Part shown: positions 8,422-16,940 of the stretch, piece by piece
Numbering within the stretch: position 1 is the first letter of the stretch
How the letters are laid out: every line of letters starts with the position of its first letter
DNA from: Planomicrobium soli
GTDB taxonomy: Bacteria > Bacillota > Bacilli > Bacillales_A > Planococcaceae
NCBI RefSeq assembly: GCF_003014655.1
Contig: NZ_PYAT01000001.1
Coordinates: 372,001 to 436,000 of the forward strand
DNA length: 64,000 nucleotides
Reading direction: 5' to 3'
The notes under the pieces: generated by a model
Databases searched by the model: none
What the model was told of the DNA's origin: nothing
The model's input: the letters and a program-made list of their open reading frames with translations, nothing else
Translations under genes and position numbers: made by a program

Positions 8422-8437
8422 TCTTCATCATTCTCCC

Positions 8438-9052
8438 TTATTCTGATTTGCTCAGAACCTCATACTGCTCCGGCTGTGTTTGTTTGAAATCGAGCAACTC
8501 TTTGTATGAAAGAGTTTTAAATTTCTCTGGCGTCATGCCTGCTGGCGGCTTCTGATTGTTCGGATTCGGATTGCGGCCACCTAACTTCGGTTCCTCTTCC
8601 ACAGTGAATAAATAGCTGTCGCTCTCCTTCAGTGCGGTCAATTGATCATCCAATCCAAGTAACTTCTCGCCGTCCAGTTTGATGCGTTCGCTGTCCAGTA
8701 GCGCTTTAACCGCTTTCGGATTGCGGACCTTGGCATCACGCAGCGCATCGTTCAACTTCGCGTCAAATGCCTGTTGTTGCAGTCTCCCTTGGTACTCTGT
8801 GTCCTTATCAGCGTTTTCTTGTTTCAGGCGTTCGATTTCAGCAGTTAAATCATCGCTATCCTTTGCCTTCTTGCCCAATTCAACAAGCTGATCGTCACGC
8901 TCTTTCAGCTGGCTGGTTAGTTCTTTGACCTCTTCAATCTTGTCATTTAAACGGGAGCGAGGGACTTTATCCTTCTCTGCATCATCGATTGCTTTCAAGA
9001 CCTCTTCCGTGGTCACTTCTCCTTTAGCCAATTTCTCCAATAATTCTTTCAT
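8438..9052 (-). CDS. Capsid scaffolding protein (minor structural GP20 type)
   Basis: 204 residues, strongly charged and coiled-coil over about 25-110 (SRLNDKIEEVKELTSQLKERDDQLVELGKKA), then LNDALRDAKVRNPKAVKALLDSERIKLD and a Pro/Asn-rich tail with TPEKFKTLSYKELLDF. This is the pattern of the phage GP20 scaffold family. It lies directly upstream of the capsid gene. Its ATG overlaps the stop of a candidate small ORF (ATGA). Confidence 0.85.
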   Translation of the reverse strand: MKELLEKLAKGEVTTEEVLKAIDDAEKDKVPRSRLNDKIEEVKELTSQLKERDDQLVELGKKAKDSDDLTAEIERLKQENADKDTEYQGRLQQQAFDAKLNDALRDAKVRNPKAVKALLDSERIKLDGEKLLGLDDQLTALKESDSYLFTVEEEPKLGGRNPNPNNQKPPAGMTPEKFKTLSYKELLDFKQTQPEQYEVLSKSE

Positions 9053-9177
9053 GATAGCCTCCTGTACGTTTTTAACGTGATCGACACGATAGGATTGGGT
9101 TCTGCCTTTTTACGACGTTCAGCAGGTCGAGAGTTGCTATTTAACCGATAGCTCGAAGATGATGAACCACCTCTCAT
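9049..9177 (-). CDS. Candidate small ORF before the scaffold gene
   Basis: 42 codons from an ATG at 9177, Ser/Arg-rich (MRGGSSSSSYRLNSNSR...). Its stop codon overlaps the scaffold start (ATGA), the coupling used elsewhere in this operon. The binding site is weak (AAGG about 11 bases upstream) and I recognise no family, so it could be chance. Confidence 0.35.
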   Translation of the reverse strand: MRGGSSSSSYRLNSNSRPAERRKKAEPNPIVSITLKTYRRLS

Positions 9178-9217
9178 TCTCGAATTTGCCTTACAGAAAA
9201 CAAGTCCATCACCTCCC

Positions 9218-9373
9218 TTAATTTAATTTGTCGAGAAGAAATTCCCTCTGCTTCAGCATTTCCTCTTTAGCAGCTGCAGGTATCTGCGGATCATCCAGCT
9301 TCTCCAGAATCAAGTTCAGTTTGCCAATAAACGTGAGTGCATCTTTAAAGGCGAATTCGAGTTTTTCATTCAT
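9218..9373 (-). CDS. Small helical protein after the gp7-like gene
   Basis: 51 residues from the ATG at 9373, which overlaps the preceding stop (ATGA) and has GGGAGG upstream; a start at 9403 would leave no good binding site. Predicted all-helical (FAFKDALTFIGKLNLILEKL, then AAKEEMLKQREFLLDKL). Unrecognised; probably a minor virion or assembly protein from its position between gp7-like and scaffold genes. Confidence 0.6.
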   Translation of the reverse strand: MNEKLEFAFKDALTFIGKLNLILEKLDDPQIPAAAKEEMLKQREFLLDKLN

Positions 9374-10281
9374 CGTTTCGGAACCTCCCTTGTCTCCTGC
9401 CACTTCTCAAAGCTTGAATAATCTACGATGCCCGCATCCCGAACACGACGGGAATCAGGTTCAAACCCTTCAATGACCGTAGTTAGCGTACAGCGGCAAT
9501 TAATATCCTCTTCTGCCGCATTCATCTGCCCCGGTCCCGGTCCGCTGTTTCCTGCATCACTAACGAAGTCTTCATCCAAATCAATGGTGACACCATCAAG
9601 AGACTGATGAGCATCACGGGTCTTGTCGTCAATCGTGCCCATCCATTGTTTCTTCATCATGACACCAGCTTCTTGCGCCTCTCGCATGGTATCCAGCTGT
9701 GCCTTCCCTCTAACCCGTTTTGATTCAGTGCGAGTAATGGTGAGGGCTTTACTTGCGCCGATTTCCATGCGCTTCTTCATGCTTCTGGCTGTCTGTTGGA
9801 AGGACTTACCTTGAATAAGCCCTTGTGCAATCTCCTGCTGCAATTGCTGAACCAATAACGCCTGGTTGTTTCGATTCCGCTGCACGAAGCCGACTTGATC
9901 AAAGGGATTTTCAATGGCTTTAAGAACGGCTTCTCGGTTTATCTGATTGAACTTAATTGTGGCTTGCACAGATTGATCAGATTCAATCTCATACATTTTC
10001 CAACTTCGTGCCTCTTTGAATGAATCCAATAGTCCGGTCACCAATGTTTTAGCTATCTTGCCTGTCAGGTCCTTAATTTCATCAGCAATAGCTTCCTCGA
10101 TGCCTGCCAAACGGTTGTACTTCTGCGACTCCGAGAAGGAGCCATCTGTCTTCTCATACAACGCTGCCAGTTCACCACGGATGGTTTTCAAGGATGCGTT
10201 ATAAGCTAGCAGCAGCGCTTTTTCGGTTGCCTTGTCACGTATCTTAAAGGTCTTATCTGCTTGCTTGGACTTACTCATCAT
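9370..10281 (-). CDS. SPP1 gp7-type minor head (head morphogenesis) protein
   Basis: About 303 residues. The C-terminal half has the phage Mu gpF/SPP1 gp7 family signature: ALTITRTESKRVRGKAQLDTMREAQ, KQWMGTIDDKTRDAHQSLDG and a closing INCRCTLT motif. The family binds the portal and influences DNA ejection. It follows the portal gene with overlapping ends. Several starts are possible near 10278-10287; ATG at 10281 is chosen for its AGGTGAGG upstream. Confidence 0.85.
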   Translation of the reverse strand: MMSKSKQADKTFKIRDKATEKALLLAYNASLKTIRGELAALYEKTDGSFSESQKYNRLAGIEEAIADEIKDLTGKIAKTLVTGLLDSFKEARSWKMYEIESDQSVQATIKFNQINREAVLKAIENPFDQVGFVQRNRNNQALLVQQLQQEIAQGLIQGKSFQQTARSMKKRMEIGASKALTITRTESKRVRGKAQLDTMREAQEAGVMMKKQWMGTIDDKTRDAHQSLDGVTIDLDEDFVSDAGNSGPGPGQMNAAEEDINCRCTLTTVIEGFEPDSRRVRDAGIVDYSSFEKWQETREVPKR

Positions 10282-11662
10282 CCTCACCTAGACTTACCAT
10301 CGTGCCAGCTTCTTCGTCGATGCGCAGTTGCTCCTGCGATTCATCAGCAACCCATGGATGATTGCTGACAATCGTTTTGCGGCTAATGGTGCCTAATGAA
10401 ACTTGAGCAATGTTGGCCGTTTCTAAATCATTCCGAATCCGGCGCTTCTTAAATACGAAATCCACCGACCTGTAGTCAAACCTACCTTCACCTTTAATGT
10501 CCAGGTATTCGCACAAGAACCAAATCAACTCCTGCAACGCTGGACGCCATTTGCGTTCTAACGCCGATGCTTTCAAGTCGAGCAGGCGATATAAGAACTC
10601 AAGCGCTACGCCTGAAGGAGATTGACCAAACTTATCTGTTGATACGTCAACACCTTGCCCTTGTGTGAATAGCGACTCGCGCAAGTTATCCATGTGAATC
10701 TGAATGCTCGACATTGGCGTTTCTGCGGTCATTGTCTCAACGCCACCGTCACCAGCTACGTTAATGGCCTTGTATTGCTTCAAGTTCCGCATAAACTCGC
10801 CTAGGTTTTCACCTTCGTAGTTTTTTAAAATATAGATAAGCTCCTGAATTTCATCAAAGTTATTCTGATTGTCGGAAACTCGGCGGTCCCAAGCGTCAAT
10901 GATCTGCTTATAGAATTGCAGGTCCGTTTTCTTGCGGCTATTGTTCAGGAAACGGATGAATGGCACCTTGCCCCAACCATATTCCAGCGTCTCTTCCTGC
11001 TTATACACACGGAAATGACCGATGGGATTAACTTCTACCAAATCATCCAGTGCGAATTCGCCGTTGAATGAGCGGTAGAAGGTTACTTCTGTTTCCGTGT
11101 GGTATTCGGCCACTGTCGTATCGCCATCTTCGTAATAGCGAATAAACGCCTTCAAACGCTTCTCTCGCTCGTCTTCCCATATCGGGATGGATTGCTCGGC
11201 AGGAATGATTAAGAAGTCAAAGTCGCCGTTCTCGTCAATGTAAGGATGCAACCACTCTTGTCCTTTGTTGCTGACCGCTGTGCCGATATCAATGGCAGCA
11301 TCATCCCAACGTTCGCCCAGGTATTCGTTAATCTTTAGCGTTAACACTTCATCATCCGCGATAAAGTTAACAGGATTGCCGAGTAAGTAGTTTACCTTCT
11401 GATCCACCAGCAACTTATGCCACGCATGCGGAATGCGGTTGTTCGGTTTATCGGGGTCTTCTACCTTTTGATCGTTCACGTACATGAACTGTTTGCGTTT
11501 GAGGATATCGTTTTCCACATCGTAATAGCGCTCCCCGTCTTCCATATGCCGGATATCATGCGCTTCAATCGCTTGTTTAATTAGCTGTGGAATGGATAGT
11601 CTCGCACCGCGTAAGATGCGTTCATTCAATTGTTCCGTTTGCGTGATTGTGAATGGATCCAT
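10271..11662 (-). CDS. SPP1-type portal protein (gp6-like)
   Basis: 463 residues, directly after the large terminase. Contains the conserved segments NRIPHAWHKLLVDQKVNYLLGNPV (about 76-99), AVSNKGQEWLHPYID, VPFIRFLNNSRKKTDLQFYKQIIDAWDRRVSDNQNNFDE and SPSGVALEFLYRLLDLKASALERKW, typical of the SPP1 gp6 portal family. Forms the dodecameric DNA channel at the capsid vertex. Confidence 0.9.
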   Translation of the reverse strand: MDPFTITQTEQLNERILRGARLSIPQLIKQAIEAHDIRHMEDGERYYDVENDILKRKQFMYVNDQKVEDPDKPNNRIPHAWHKLLVDQKVNYLLGNPVNFIADDEVLTLKINEYLGERWDDAAIDIGTAVSNKGQEWLHPYIDENGDFDFLIIPAEQSIPIWEDEREKRLKAFIRYYEDGDTTVAEYHTETEVTFYRSFNGEFALDDLVEVNPIGHFRVYKQEETLEYGWGKVPFIRFLNNSRKKTDLQFYKQIIDAWDRRVSDNQNNFDEIQELIYILKNYEGENLGEFMRNLKQYKAINVAGDGGVETMTAETPMSSIQIHMDNLRESLFTQGQGVDVSTDKFGQSPSGVALEFLYRLLDLKASALERKWRPALQELIWFLCEYLDIKGEGRFDYRSVDFVFKKRRIRNDLETANIAQVSLGTISRKTIVSNHPWVADESQEQLRIDEEAGTMVSLGEDDE

Positions 11663-11674
11663 GCTTTCACCTCG

Positions 11675-12940
11675 TTACTTTAAAATTTGCATTGTTGCTT
11701 TCTTCATATCGCGTTCAAGTGCATATCTAGTGGAGTCAATCGTGTGATTGTCCTTGTCTTCTAAACGAGGCTTCGGATTGCCATCACGATCTGTCTGGTA
11801 GTCAATGTTCTCGAACTCTCGGGCAATGTTCGGCGTGCGTAACGGGTCAATACAGATGAAATCCAAATCGTCGAGCCATTCTTCCCCATATTGAACCGAG
11901 TCCGGCCCTTTCTTCGCGCCTTTAATGCGTTTGATACCATGCTCAATGCGCAATTCATCAATCGACTTCGGCTCGGCAGAATCAGCAACAATGTCCTGGC
12001 TTTCATAGCCTTTGGATTTTATCCACTTGGCAAGCTCGCGGTTGCTGATTTTCTGCCCGTAAAATTCATCGATGGCGTAGATGCCGTTTTTCTTCTTGTC
12101 GTAATGCCAACGGACGAATGCTAGCGGATCGGGACCGTAACCAAAGTCCACTGCCTGCCGTATGTTATTGAACCCAGCAAGCATGTCGTCTGTGATGCAG
12201 CCAGCTTCTACCTGCAAGTTATCGAATGGAACTACTCCAGAACCGATTGCCTTGCCTTCGTACTCCCATTCATAACTGCTAGGATTCTTCGCTCTGGCAG
12301 CTTCAGCTTCTTCAATGAATTGTTTCGAGATAAACGGATTATCTTTATAAGTGGAATGATGAACAAATGTATTGGATGGTTGGAAAGACGTTTCGTACTT
12401 CTTATTCACCCAGGATTGCTTTCGTTTTGGCGGGTTGTAACTAAAAAAGAACTTATAAAAAAGACCATCAGCCAATTCTCCACGTAATAGGGAGTTGGTG
12501 ATGGTCGTAACTTCATCTTCAGTTTTAAACTCGGCTAATTCCTCTAACCATGCTATAGCAAATGGAAAGTTCGCTGACTTCAAGGACTTGATTCGTTCTG
12601 GTTCTTGCGCGCCTCTAAACACCATGTAATTGCCCCTAGGGATGTACGTAATGCGCATCGGTGATTTGTTCACTTTGAACAGATGCGAAACACCTTGTTC
12701 CGAAATGGCCCATTTGATTTGTTCAAAGATGGAAAGCTCGATAGTGTTGTCGACTTTCCGGATTCCAACTGCATTTAATGGGAACCGCATTAACATTTGA
12801 ACAATTACATGCGCAATATCTGATGACTTCCCGGAACCCCGGCCACCTTTACAGACGACATTTAGAATCTCTTTAGCCATGGCCGCATTCCAGAGTGGAT
12901 GAAAGGCTGTCGGAATGAACTCAGATAACTTACGAGCCAT
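11675..12940 (-). CDS. Terminase large subunit (XtmB-like)
   Basis: 421 residues from the ATG at 12940 (MARKLSEFIP); the frame extends upstream, but homologues begin here. Walker A is GGRGSGKSS at about 32-40, the Walker B/catalytic-Glu region is IAWLEELAEF, and the C-terminal RNase H-like nuclease part has AVDFGYGPDPLAF, VADSAEPKSIDELR and the final DKDNHTIDSTRYAL. Belongs to the PBSX XtmB/terminase_3 type. Overlaps the small subunit gene by 11 bases. Confidence 0.9.
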   Translation of the reverse strand: MARKLSEFIPTAFHPLWNAAMAKEILNVVCKGGRGSGKSSDIAHVIVQMLMRFPLNAVGIRKVDNTIELSIFEQIKWAISEQGVSHLFKVNKSPMRITYIPRGNYMVFRGAQEPERIKSLKSANFPFAIAWLEELAEFKTEDEVTTITNSLLRGELADGLFYKFFFSYNPPKRKQSWVNKKYETSFQPSNTFVHHSTYKDNPFISKQFIEEAEAARAKNPSSYEWEYEGKAIGSGVVPFDNLQVEAGCITDDMLAGFNNIRQAVDFGYGPDPLAFVRWHYDKKKNGIYAIDEFYGQKISNRELAKWIKSKGYESQDIVADSAEPKSIDELRIEHGIKRIKGAKKGPDSVQYGEEWLDDLDFICIDPLRTPNIAREFENIDYQTDRDGNPKPRLEDKDNHTIDSTRYALERDMKKATMQILK

Positions 12941-13379
12941 TTTCGCCACCACCAATGTCGTCGATGAATTTGACAGCACCTTTTACATCAATTTCTTGCT
13001 TATCAGTAAATAGTGCATAGCGTTTACCTAGCAATTCAGCTGCTTTTGTTCTTTCTGCAATTGTTGGAGGCACTTGATCAACGCTTTGTTCACCCATTCC
13101 TAAACCCACTAACGCCGTTCCACTTGCTTTACCTCTCACAACACTAGTGAGGAATTGCAGAATCTCATCTTGCTCGGCTATTGAATCTTTTTTCAGTAAT
13201 TCCATTCGTTCTTGTATATAAGATTTCACGTTAACGTTTGTTAGCAGCCTGCTTCCACTCGCTCTTGCTGCTGCATCTTTTTTTACATTCGGATATGCAT
13301 TCCTGTAAGACTCCGAGATATTACCCGTTCTCACATATTCATCTGCAAATCGCAATTGCTTCTCTGTAAGATTCACCAT
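12930..13379 (-). CDS. Terminase small subunit (XtmA-like)
   Basis: 149 residues. N-terminus LTEKQLRFADEYVRTGNISESYRNAYPNVKKDAAARASGSRLL is the helix-turn-helix DNA-binding part of the terminase small subunit family (terminase_2). Middle residues are helical; the C-terminus interacts with the large subunit in relatives. Starts the late structural operon. Confidence 0.9.
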   Translation of the reverse strand: MVNLTEKQLRFADEYVRTGNISESYRNAYPNVKKDAAARASGSRLLTNVNVKSYIQERMELLKKDSIAEQDEILQFLTSVVRGKASGTALVGLGMGEQSVDQVPPTIAERTKAAELLGKRYALFTDKQEIDVKGAVKFIDDIGGGENGS

Positions 13380-13420
13380 ATATCACCTTCTCTGTGCTAT
13401 TCGCTTTCTTAGACATAAAA

Positions 13421-13446
13421 AAGAGTATCACTTATGTGACACTCTT
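13421..13446 (-). terminator. Terminator after the small membrane protein gene
   Basis: An AAGAGT-TCAC stem with ATAA loop and following T6 on the - strand; it overlaps the stop codon at 13432. It separates the middle/regulatory genes from the terminase genes and may be the stop that a late activator must overcome or bypass. Confidence 0.65.
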
Positions 13447-13704
13447 CGCTGATCGTTTATCCTCATAATACTGGAACACTAAATCATAAGCTTCAATGAA
13501 GGCGAGCAACATTACTATACGGTCTACCTTCGGTTCTCCTACTAATAATCCCATTCCCATAGAAAAATACCATATCGCCTTAACAACTTTGTACGCATTA
13601 GACTTCATTATAAAGAGTATTGGCCTAATAAATAAATACATAAAGAATGAAAAAGGGGTCAACACATAACCGATATCAGTTAATAAATTACCAAATTCAA
13701 CCAT
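13432..13704 (-). CDS. Small membrane protein
   Basis: About 90 residues from the ATG at 13704, preceded by GGTGGTGAAGG. Hydrophobic segments at about 10-35 (VLTPFSFFMYLFIRPILFIM) and 43-60 (IWYFSMGMGLLVG), possibly a third near AFIEAYDLVF. It lies between the late regulator and the terminase genes. Not recognised; holin-like topology is possible, but holins normally sit with the endolysin. Confidence 0.55.
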   Translation of the reverse strand: MVEFGNLLTDIGYVLTPFSFFMYLFIRPILFIMKSNAYKVVKAIWYFSMGMGLLVGEPKVDRIVMLLAFIEAYDLVFQYYEDKRSAKSVT

Positions 13705-13821
13705 ACCTTCACCACCTATAAACTTTTTATAGTATATCACTATCTGAATAAAGATAAATTAGTAAACATTAATAATTTTTTTATAGTTATCTGAAGTATA
13801 GTAGTTTTCTATTCACTACCT

Positions 13822-13839
13822 GAGTTTAGGACCTAACTC
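13822..13839. promoter_or_regulatory. Near-palindrome in the gap between late regulator and late operon
   Basis: GAGTTTAGG-ACCTAACTC is a near-perfect inverted repeat (one bulged base) in the 132-bp AT-rich gap downstream of the regulator gene and upstream of the 13432 membrane-protein gene and terminase genes. A candidate operator or activator site; nothing shows directly what binds it. Confidence 0.3.
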
Positions 13840-13872
13840 CTCGAACCTGCTTTTAAGTTTATCATTATAGAG

Positions 13873-14298
13873 TTAACAAACGCATTTATCCGACGTATCC
13901 GACATTTGCGACATATGCGCCACTATTCGATCTTTAATACGACCGATATGTTTATCAGATAATCCCATATGCAAACCAATCCATCGCATGCTCTTGCCTT
14001 CTAATAACCAATGCAATACTTCCGTTTCCCTTTCGTCAGTCACAAAAGTTAATCGAGCCTGGATGAATTGAATATCTCGTTCGTAGGCATGAATCTTCTT
14101 CCAACGTTTATCTCGTCTCTCCACTTCTTTTAAAATGGGATCACTCGGATCACCAGAAGCTTTCGGCATAGCAGCTTGTAAACCATATTGGGCTGTCATG
14201 TCAATGTTAATTTCATTCATCGTTTCACGCATGTTTTTAACACTGTGCAATTTCCAATGGTAATCCTTTAACAAATCTTCAATTTGCCATTTATTCAT
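13873..14298 (-). CDS. Late-gene transcriptional regulator (sigma region 4-like)
   Basis: 141 residues. The C-terminal part FVTDERETEVLHWLLEGKSMRWIGLHMGLSDKHIGRIKDRIVAHM is a helix-turn-helix of the sigma-70 region 4/LuxR type. The N-terminal half is helical and charged, with YERDIQFIQ. In PBSX-like phages the gene just before terminase (xpf) is such a sigma-like factor. The position here, last before the terminase genes, supports a role in switching on the structural operon. Confidence 0.65.
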   Translation of the reverse strand: MNKWQIEDLLKDYHWKLHSVKNMRETMNEINIDMTAQYGLQAAMPKASGDPSDPILKEVERRDKRWKKIHAYERDIQFIQARLTFVTDERETEVLHWLLEGKSMRWIGLHMGLSDKHIGRIKDRIVAHMSQMSDTSDKCVC

Positions 14299-14359
14299 CT
14301 GCCATCCTCCTATCGTCTTCTCCGATATGCCCCGCCTTGTTTCTGGTAAGCCTCTCTAT

Positions 14360-14500
14360 TTACACCCATAATTTCCTCCCACTCCTTGCGCGAGAGCGAT
14401 TCTTTCGGATATTTGCTTCTCTGTCATCCGTATTCTCTTTCTCTTGAATATGGCTATCCGAGAGCCCTTTTACTCTCAGTTGCTCCTGTATGGTTCTCAT
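14360..14500 (-). CDS. Candidate small basic ORF before the late regulator
   Basis: 46 codons from an ATG at 14500 with a good AAGGAG binding site; the product is very basic at its C-terminus. Two other short frames overlap it. One would encode EWEEIMGVNREAYQKQGGAY ending at about 14317 and has its own GGGAGG-ATG, so the true coding arrangement is unclear. Low-confidence call. Confidence 0.35.
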   Translation of the reverse strand: MRTIQEQLRVKGLSDSHIQEKENTDDREANIRKNRSRARSGRKLWV

Positions 14501-14529
14501 TGACCCCATCTCCTTTTAAAAATAAAAAA

Positions 14530-14586
14530 GAGGACACAAAAAGAGCCGTTAAGCTCTTTCAGCGTCCTCCAGTTGACTGGTGGGAC
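14530..14586 (-). repeat. Cassette-boundary repeat T1 (terminator hairpin)
   Basis: On the - strand a conserved lead (GTCCCACCAGTCAACTG) is followed by a long hairpin, GAGGAC...AAAGAGC / GCTCTTT...GTCCTC, and then TTTTTTATT. Same layout as the copies at 15537, 16881, 17493, 20304 and 20952, but the stem sequence is the most diverged, with changes on both arms that keep pairing. Ends the 14595 cargo gene. Confidence 0.85.
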
Positions 14587-14594
14587 AATAGATA

Positions 14595-15350
14595 TTATTT
14601 TGCAATTTTATCATTTGTTTTGATTAAATCTTCATAAACATATGTTGTGTAAAATGAATCATCGGTCACATTAAATTCAAATGGGACATAAACAAATAAT
14701 ATTCTTTTAAACTGAATACTTACACTTGCTAAATCTTTATTAAACTTCAATAAGCATTTCATAAGAAAGTTTGGTTCATCTGAAATACTCCATAAAATCA
14801 CTTTTATATTCTCTCTATATATAGTTTTATAAGAATATGAGATTTTTTCCACAAAAACCTCTCTCCCTTCATGTGTCACATCAACAGGGATTAACAACAT
14901 ATCTTTCTTATTGAGACGATTTAAACTATATTTTCTATCCTTCTTCTTGTAATTAACATCTTCTTCGATTGTATAATCGATAATAATTTTTATGTTTATT
15001 GCTGGACATTCACTTAGATTATGAAAATAAAGTATTCGCGCTTTAACATCATTTTTTTCAACTTCAAAACTTTCTTCTTTATTTTTAATTAAAATTTTAT
15101 TACTTTTTATAGTTCTAAAATCTCTTGTAACTCTTATTAGGTTATTAATACCTGAACGCTTTGTCTGACGCTTATCAAAACTGGTTTTCCTACTAAAAAC
15201 TACAATATCTGGGCGCCCTTCAAATAATTTTTGCTTTCTCTGCAACAAATTACTTAGCGTAAAAATAAATAAAGTTGTTATTGAAGCAACTAAAGCAGTT
15301 ATAATTCCTAAGAGAATTTTAGAATCAAGTGCCAAAATATCCTGTATCAT
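14595..15350 (-). CDS. Cargo 6: membrane-anchored protein, unrecognised
   Basis: 251 residues: one transmembrane helix at about 12-35 (LLGIITALVASITTLFIFTL), a short basic linker (LLQRKQKL), then a beta-rich soluble domain (DIVVFSRKTS..., ILIKNKEESFEVE, ARILYFHNLSECPAINIKIII). The ATG overlaps the stop of a decayed xtrA copy (ATGA), and repeat T1 follows the stop. Strongly AT-rich compared with the structural genes. Same architecture as the genes at 16920 and 21016. No known family; an immunity or superinfection role is inference from context only. Confidence 0.6.
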   Translation of the reverse strand: MIQDILALDSKILLGIITALVASITTLFIFTLSNLLQRKQKLFEGRPDIVVFSRKTSFDKRQTKRSGINNLIRVTRDFRTIKSNKILIKNKEESFEVEKNDVKARILYFHNLSECPAINIKIIIDYTIEEDVNYKKKDRKYSLNRLNKKDMLLIPVDVTHEGREVFVEKISYSYKTIYRENIKVILWSISDEPNFLMKCLLKFNKDLASVSIQFKRILFVYVPFEFNVTDDSFYTTYVYEDLIKTNDKIAK

Positions 15351-15516
15351 ATAAAAACTGTTCCCTCCTTATCAAAAACCATACGCTTTACCTTGCAGTC
15401 ATGTGTATTAATTGTGGTCTGCGCATGAGAGGCGGAAGCTCACCAATCTTAACTTTTCCTTCTGAGATAATAAGAACACAACTTCTAGGTATTTCCATTA
15501 TAATTATAAATTTCAA
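15347..15516 (-). pseudogene. Decayed xtrA copy (frameshifted)
   Basis: Read on the - strand this encodes LKFIIIMEIPRSCVLIISEGKVKIGELPP, then, after a 2-base frame change, HAQTTINTHDCKVKRM and FDKEG. It lines up with nearly the whole intact xtrA at 21753 (MELPKSCVIIFNEGRVKLTELPPHAETKIVTHQ...). The final stop overlaps the next cargo start, and the GGAGGG near its end serves as that gene's ribosome binding site. Confidence 0.75.
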
Positions 15517-15536
15517 ATAAATATATAGTAAAAAAA

Positions 15537-15591
15537 GAACATCAAAATAGCAGTAAAGCTATAATGATGTCCTCCAGTTGGCTGGTGGGAC
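15537..15591 (-). repeat. Cassette-boundary repeat T2 (terminator hairpin)
   Basis: Lead TCCCACCAGCCAACTG, then a GACATCA..ATAGC / GCTAT..TGATGTTC hairpin and seven T on the - strand. The TAG stop of the 15591 cargo gene touches the lead directly. Confidence 0.85.
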
Positions 15592-16808
15592 TATTTTAAA
15601 CTAGATAACTTATTGTTAATATGTTCAACATTTTGCTCGAATTCGTGGATTGTATTAAAGTAAAATCCTCTATACGCATGAAGACTTTCTTCATCCATAT
15701 TTTTCATTGCTTCAATTATTTCTTCTACGCTATTGAGTAGTGTATCAACATTTTCAAGGATTAGCGTAAATACATAGAAGTTTTCGGAGTAAATTTGCGA
15801 GATATCAATTCTTTCTAGTTGTTCTAGTTCTTTTGCTAAAAATTTTTTTATTGGTAATAATAAATCACGATCTTGCTGCAACCCAATAACTCCACCACTA
15901 AGAATTTTTCGTTTGTTCACTACTTCTTCTACACCATTTAAAAAAGTAAGTATTTTTAAAGATCTAGCTCTATACAAAACTAAGCTTTGTATCAATCTGC
16001 GATGGTCATTTTTACTCTCTCTTTTTTCCGAGTTGGCAATTTGTCTCTCTACAGATTCAATAGCATACTTACCCGCAACTTTCGCACCAAAATATGCACC
16101 AAGAATAGTCCCTAAAACAGTTAAAATGGTTTTCAAATCAATCGAAGTTCCTTCGCTAAATTCAAATTTTTCTTGATACATATAATAAATCATTATAAAA
16201 ATAAGTATTAAAAACATTATGTTTAACAGGAAATAAACATCGTCTTTTTTCTTAACTACTTTATTTTTTTCTTTATAGTCCACACTTTTATCCAGGGAGT
16301 TGTCTAATATTGTTTTTTCTTTAGCCTCGGCTATAAGCAAATTAAAATATGGAAATATTGAACCTAAGCTAACTAGCAAAAAGATATTGTTTAACTCTTG
16401 AAACTCTGTTTGTTGTAAAGAGAGTATATTTAAAAAAATAGGTAGGAAACCAAAAAAAACCAAAACAACGGTGAAATAGGCAGCAATAACCTTTCTATGG
16501 TTATGATAAAATGCGATTATTTCATTTGCGTATTTCACTTTACTAAATCCCTTAATTACATAGACAAATGAAACGTAACTTAAGGGAAATATCACCATAA
16601 TTATTAAAAAATAATTATTTGCCACAACCTGTGAAGCATTTTTATTGGTTGATAATAAAATAGACAAACTACTAAGCAATTTAGAAATGCCTAAAAAATC
16701 TAAGCTTACACCAATTAAATAGAGCATTATTATAAAATTTAATAAAGCAATGCTAGAGATTATAGCCATTACAGACCAAACCATAGTAGTTTTGAATGGT
16801 ATATTCAC
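15591..16808 (-). CDS. Cargo 5: multi-span membrane protein, unrecognised
   Basis: 405 residues, GTG start at 16808 right after the TAA of an xtrA remnant (TAAGTG) with GGGGGAAG upstream. About six transmembrane helices: 10-40, 68-88, 108-130, 140-160, 192-212 and a small-residue-rich one near 228-245 (TILTVLGTILGAYFGAKVAG). The C-terminal 150 residues are soluble and helical (RRLIQSLVLYRARSLKILTF...). The last helix plus helical tail resembles the 20358 protein in style. No enzyme motif seen. Confidence 0.6.
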   Translation of the reverse strand: MNIPFKTTMVWSVMAIISSIALLNFIIMLYLIGVSLDFLGISKLLSSLSILLSTNKNASQVVANNYFLIIMVIFPLSYVSFVYVIKGFSKVKYANEIIAFYHNHRKVIAAYFTVVLVFFGFLPIFLNILSLQQTEFQELNNIFLLVSLGSIFPYFNLLIAEAKEKTILDNSLDKSVDYKEKNKVVKKKDDVYFLLNIMFLILIFIMIYYMYQEKFEFSEGTSIDLKTILTVLGTILGAYFGAKVAGKYAIESVERQIANSEKRESKNDHRRLIQSLVLYRARSLKILTFLNGVEEVVNKRKILSGGVIGLQQDRDLLLPIKKFLAKELEQLERIDISQIYSENFYVFTLILENVDTLLNSVEEIIEAMKNMDEESLHAYRGFYFNTIHEFEQNVEHINNKLSSLK

Positions 16809-16872
16809 TTAAAAATCTTCCCCCTTATCAAAATTTCCGCGCTTCACTTTCCGACCACGCAACTCTTTTTTC
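16809..16872 (-). pseudogene. xtrA 3' remnant
   Basis: Encodes RKVKRGNFDKGEDF then stop, matching the last residues of xtrA (GKVTRVKWDEGENF). It keeps the GGGGGAAGA ribosome binding site and ends one base before the GTG start of cargo 5. Confidence 0.7.
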
Positions 16873-16880
16873 TTTTTACT

Positions 16881-16940
16881 GAAAGACACTAAAACAGCTT
16901 AATGCTGTAGTGATGTCTTTCAATTAGCTGGTTCGGACTC
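16881..16940 (-). repeat. Cassette-boundary repeat T3 (terminator hairpin)
   Basis: Lead GAGTCCGAACCAGCTAATTG, then an AAAGACATCACTACAGC / GCTGTTTTAGTGTCTTTC hairpin. The ACTA/TAGT pair replaces the base pairs seen in T4 and T5. The stop of the 16920 gene lies inside the lead, so this cargo uses repeat DNA as its last codons. Confidence 0.85.

Noticed and set aside
13432-13704. Holin call for the small membrane protein
   Set aside because: Topology alone is not enough and no endolysin gene is adjacent.
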